This document shows, one piece after another, positions 61,954-64,000 of a stretch of 64,000 bases of DNA. The translations under genes and the position numbers were made by a program. How positions within the stretch are numbered: the first letter of the stretch is position 1; each line of letters opens with the position of its first letter. This DNA comes from Pseudomonas sp. ATCC 13867 (GTDB lineage: Bacteria; Pseudomonadota; Gammaproteobacteria; Pseudomonadales; Pseudomonadaceae). The notes beneath the pieces are model-generated. The model searched no databases. It saw only the letters and a program-made list of their open reading frames with translations, and was not told where the DNA came from. The stretch is from the NCBI RefSeq assembly GCF_000349845.1, contig NC_020829.1, positions 2,115,001 through 2,179,000 of the forward strand, given 5' to 3'.

Positions 61954-62379
61954 ATGATCTGGCACACCACACCTACGCTGGAGCAGCTCAACGCGCAGTT
62001 GAAGAACACCATCGGCGAGCTCCTCGACATCCGTTTCGAGGCGTTCGACGACGACTCGATGACTGCCAGCATGGTGGTGGATTCGCGTACTCACCAGCCC
62101 TACGGCCTGCTGCACGGTGGCGCCTCGGTGGTGCTGGCGGAAACCGTCGGCTCCACCGCCAGCTACCAGTGCCTGGACCCCGGCAAGCACTACTGCGTCG
62201 GCCTGGAGGTGAACGCCAACCACCTGCGCGGCCTGCGCAGCGGACGGGTGACGGCGGTGGCCAAGGCGGTGCACATCGGCCGCTCGACCCACGTCTGGGA
62301 AATCCGCCTGCATGGCGAGGATGGCAAGCCGAGCTGCATCTCCCGGTTGACCACGGCCATCGTCCCGCTGGAGCGCTGA
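61954..62379 (+). CDS. Hotdog-fold thioesterase (PaaI/YdiI type)
   Basis: A 141-residue thioesterase: HQPYGLLHGGASVVLAETVGS (catalytic Glu in VLAE) and GLEVNANHLRGLRSGRVTAVAKAVHIGRSTHVWEI are the conserved hotdog motifs. It hydrolyses acyl- or aroyl-CoA. Coupled to the AMP-binding ligase upstream, it may recycle CoA from the same acyl group. It resembles PA1618. A REP pair follows. Confidence 0.92.
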   Translation: MIWHTTPTLEQLNAQLKNTIGELLDIRFEAFDDDSMTASMVVDSRTHQPYGLLHGGASVVLAETVGSTASYQCLDPGKHYCVGLEVNANHLRGLRSGRVTAVAKAVHIGRSTHVWEIRLHGEDGKPSCISRLTTAIVPLER

Positions 62380-62415
62380 GCCGTTGCGTTGGGCGCCGAG
62401 TGGTTTGCTTTTGCC

Positions 62416-62485
62416 AGGAGCGAGCTTGCTCGCGAACAATGCCGGGCACCTGGGCATCGGGCGGTTCGCGAGCAAGCTCGCTCCT
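62416..62485. repeat. REPIN: two inverted REP units
   Basis: AGGAGCGAGCTTGCTCGCG (62416-62434) and its inverse, CGCGAGCAAGCTCGCTCCT (62467-62485), flank about 30 bases. This is a REPIN-type doublet, also partly seen at 2622. It lies between the thioesterase and AraC genes and may affect mRNA ends. Confidence 0.8.
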
Positions 62486-62561
62486 ACAGATCCCGTGCCG
62501 CATGGCGCCCGCTCGCAATTTTGTCCAAGACCCAGGGTTCCCGCGTCGGTAAAGTGGGCCT

Positions 62562-63365
62562 ATGGAACGCATCGAACACCACAGCAGCGGCCTGCCCGGC
62601 GTCCGTTTCATTGACGCCGAGTACCGCCGTTTCGCCTTTCCCCGGCATTTTCATCTCGACTACCACGTCGGGCTGATGCTGGGCGGCTGCCAGCGCTACA
62701 CCCATCGCGGCGAGCGCTCGCTGGCCGGCAATGGCGACATCCTGCTGATGAGTCCCGAGAGCATCCATGATGGCGCCAGCGAAGGCGACGAGGGTTACCG
62801 CATCCGCGTGCTGTCCATCGATCCGCAATGGCTGGATGACGCCTGCCGCTCCTTCAGCGATGGTCGCCAGGGCGCGCCGCGTCTGACCGCCGCGCAGCTT
62901 CGCGATCCGCTGCTGCAGGTCGAGCTGCAGCGTGCTCACGCGCTGATGCTCGGCGGTGAGCGGCTGGCCCAGGAAGGCCAGCTCTGGCAGGCACTGGCCG
63001 CGTTGCTGGAGCGCGCCTCCAGCCTGCGTATCCGCGAGCCGGGGCAGGGCTTCGATGCGCCGACCTGGGCGCGCATCCGCGAGTGGCTGGAATCGCGTCT
63101 GGAAACCCCGCCGACCCTGGAAGAGATCGCCGGATTCTGCGACCTCAGCCCCTGGCAGGTGCTGCGCCGCTTCCGCCACCAGTGCGGATTGCCGCCGCAC
63201 CAGTGGCTCACCCAGCTGCGCCTGGAGCGCGCGCTGCCACGGGTGATCAAGGGCCAGCCGCTGTCGGAGATCGCTCTGAGCCTGGGCTTCTATGACCAGG
63301 CGCACTTCAGCCGCCTGTTCCGCCGGACCTACGGATTGCCGCCCGCGCGACTCCGCCAGCGCTGA
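62562..63365 (+). CDS. AraC family transcriptional regulator
   Basis: A 267-residue AraC protein. The N-terminal cupin-like sensor domain (about 10-90) includes FPRHFHLDYHVGLMLGGCQRY. The C-terminal double helix-turn-helix (about 165-265) carries TLEEIAGFCDLSPWQVLRRFRHQCGLPPHQWLTQLRLERAL and LSEIALSLGFYDQAHFSRLFRRTYGLPP. It lies 47 bases upstream of a LysE-type exporter gene on the same strand, a common pairing in which the regulator controls the exporter. It resembles PA1619 by position. Confidence 0.92.
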   Translation: MERIEHHSSGLPGVRFIDAEYRRFAFPRHFHLDYHVGLMLGGCQRYTHRGERSLAGNGDILLMSPESIHDGASEGDEGYRIRVLSIDPQWLDDACRSFSDGRQGAPRLTAAQLRDPLLQVELQRAHALMLGGERLAQEGQLWQALAALLERASSLRIREPGQGFDAPTWARIREWLESRLETPPTLEEIAGFCDLSPWQVLRRFRHQCGLPPHQWLTQLRLERALPRVIKGQPLSEIALSLGFYDQAHFSRLFRRTYGLPPARLRQR

Positions 63366-63411
63366 TCCACCACCCCGATCTCGTTTCCCTTTCCCACTGG
63401 AGAATCCCGCC

Positions 63412-64000
63412 ATGCAGGAGGTTCACGTCTTGCTCATGCTCACCGCCGTGTTCGCGGTCGCCCTGGTCAGTCCCGGCCCGGACGTCGCGCTGGTGGTGCG
63501 TACCGCCTTGCACCAAGGGCGCCGCGCCGGCCTGCTCAGCGCCCTGGGGCTGGCCTGCGGGATCCTGGTCCACGGCACCCTGGTGCTGACCGGGGTATCG
63601 CTGCTGCTCAGCCGTTCGCCACTGCTGTTCAACGCATTGCAACTGGTGGGCGCGGCCTACCTCGGCTGGCTGGGCATCGGCGCCTTGCGTGCGCTGCGCA
63701 AATCCGGTGGGGCAGGGCGGATCGACGGAGAACTGCCGGACTCGACGCTCGGCCCCTGGCTGCGTGGGTTGGCGACCAACCTGTTCAACCCCAAGGCACT
63801 GGTGTTCTTCCTCGCGCTGCTCAGCAGCCTGATTCCGGCGGACATGTCCGCACCCGGCAAGGTCGCGGTGGCGGCGATGCTGTTCGGTACCGGCTTCGCC
63901 TGGTTCAGCCTGCTCAGCGTGACCCTCACCCGGCCGCAGTGGCAGCAGCGCTTGCTGCGAGCGGTGCCGGTGATCGATGGCGCCTGCGGGCTGGTCTTCC
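63412..64000 (+). CDS. LysE/RhtB family exporter, partial
   Basis: The first 196 residues of a LysE-family amino-acid exporter; the gene continues past the window. Conserved start VSPGPDVALVVRTALHQGRRAGLLSALGLACGILVHGTLV, then LNALQLVGAAYLGWLGIGALR-like and ATNLFNPKALVFFLALLSSLIP, with about five membrane helices so far. The GAxxG-type segment and length match the family. Likely controlled by the AraC gene upstream. Substrate unknown. Confidence 0.92.
   Translation, partial: MQEVHVLLMLTAVFAVALVSPGPDVALVVRTALHQGRRAGLLSALGLACGILVHGTLVLTGVSLLLSRSPLLFNALQLVGAAYLGWLGIGALRALRKSGGAGRIDGELPDSTLGPWLRGLATNLFNPKALVFFLALLSSLIPADMSAPGKVAVAAMLFGTGFAWFSLLSVTLTRPQWQQRLLRAVPVIDGACGLVF

Noticed and set aside
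60289-62475. A 728-codon minus-strand frame opposite the ligase and thioesterase
   Set aside because: Antisense of two clear enzymes; no start signal and no recognisable domain.

Overview
The window comes from a Pseudomonas chromosome (high G+C, aeruginosa-group gene order) and holds three blocks: the 3' part of an rRNA operon (1-2516), an integrative and conjugative element (ICE) of the Tn4371 family (about 3203-50524), and an ordinary chromosomal stretch (50560-64000). The right-hand block has fabB, fabA, a hybrid sensor kinase, a periplasmic binding-type protein, a TonB-dependent receptor, gpsA, an AMP-binding ligase, a hotdog thioesterase and an AraC regulator. From memory this resembles PA1609-PA1619 of P. 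aeruginosa PAO1. The rRNA operon beside fabB and the REP-type repeats (2622, 62416-62485) suggest a relative of P. aeruginosa rather than PAO1 itself.

Layout of the ICE, left to right. The left end (3203) is followed by the mating-pair-formation operon on the minus strand, traG-copG-trbB-trbC-trbD-trbE-trbJ-(TrbK-like lipoprotein)-trbL-trbF-trbG-trbI-DUF2274, most genes joined by 4-base ATGA overlaps. Upstream of traG are a second entry-exclusion lipoprotein and a LysR regulator (TraR) preceded by an unannotated 40-codon ORF. The main cargo (17465-29457, plus strand) is a TetR-controlled YbhGFSR-like ABC exporter with its own outer-membrane factor, then a beta-CASP metallo-hydrolase, a LOG-family hydrolase, an LpxR-type lipid A deacylase and a c'-type cytochrome. 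The mobilisation and replication module follows on the minus strand: relaxase, TraF, DUF2840, a ribbon-helix-helix protein, ParA, iterons, RepA, an AlpA-like regulator and DUF6499/DUF2285. Next come DUF2958, a divergent XRE regulator, DUF736, a large ParB, DUF932 and a Cys-containing protein.

The most interesting part is a lower-G+C island at 43116-48140, between the ParB/DUF932 block and the integrase. It has an orphan RelB/DinJ-type antitoxin, an 11-codon bridging ORF, a DUF2130 coiled-coil protein with a possible PD-(D/E)xK nuclease core, a SIR2 protein, a HerA-type ATPase and a KTSC protein. SIR2 plus HerA is a known anti-phage, NAD-depleting pair; the coupled DUF2130 gene and the KTSC gene would make this an extended version. 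A higBA-type toxin-antitoxin pair, a truncated DUF1016-like gene coupled to the integrase, and the integrase complete the right end.

The element appears to have inserted into the A/T tract of the fabB transcription terminator, leaving a 10-bp direct repeat (AACAAAAAAG at 3203 and 50515). Several long intergenic stretches (31469-31916, 37935-38690, 41641-42403, 42791-43172) contain no convincing gene but do hold hairpins, candidate promoters and a degenerate duplicated unit. I saw no CRISPR array and no tRNA gene. All identifications rest on reading motifs in the translations; no database search was run.
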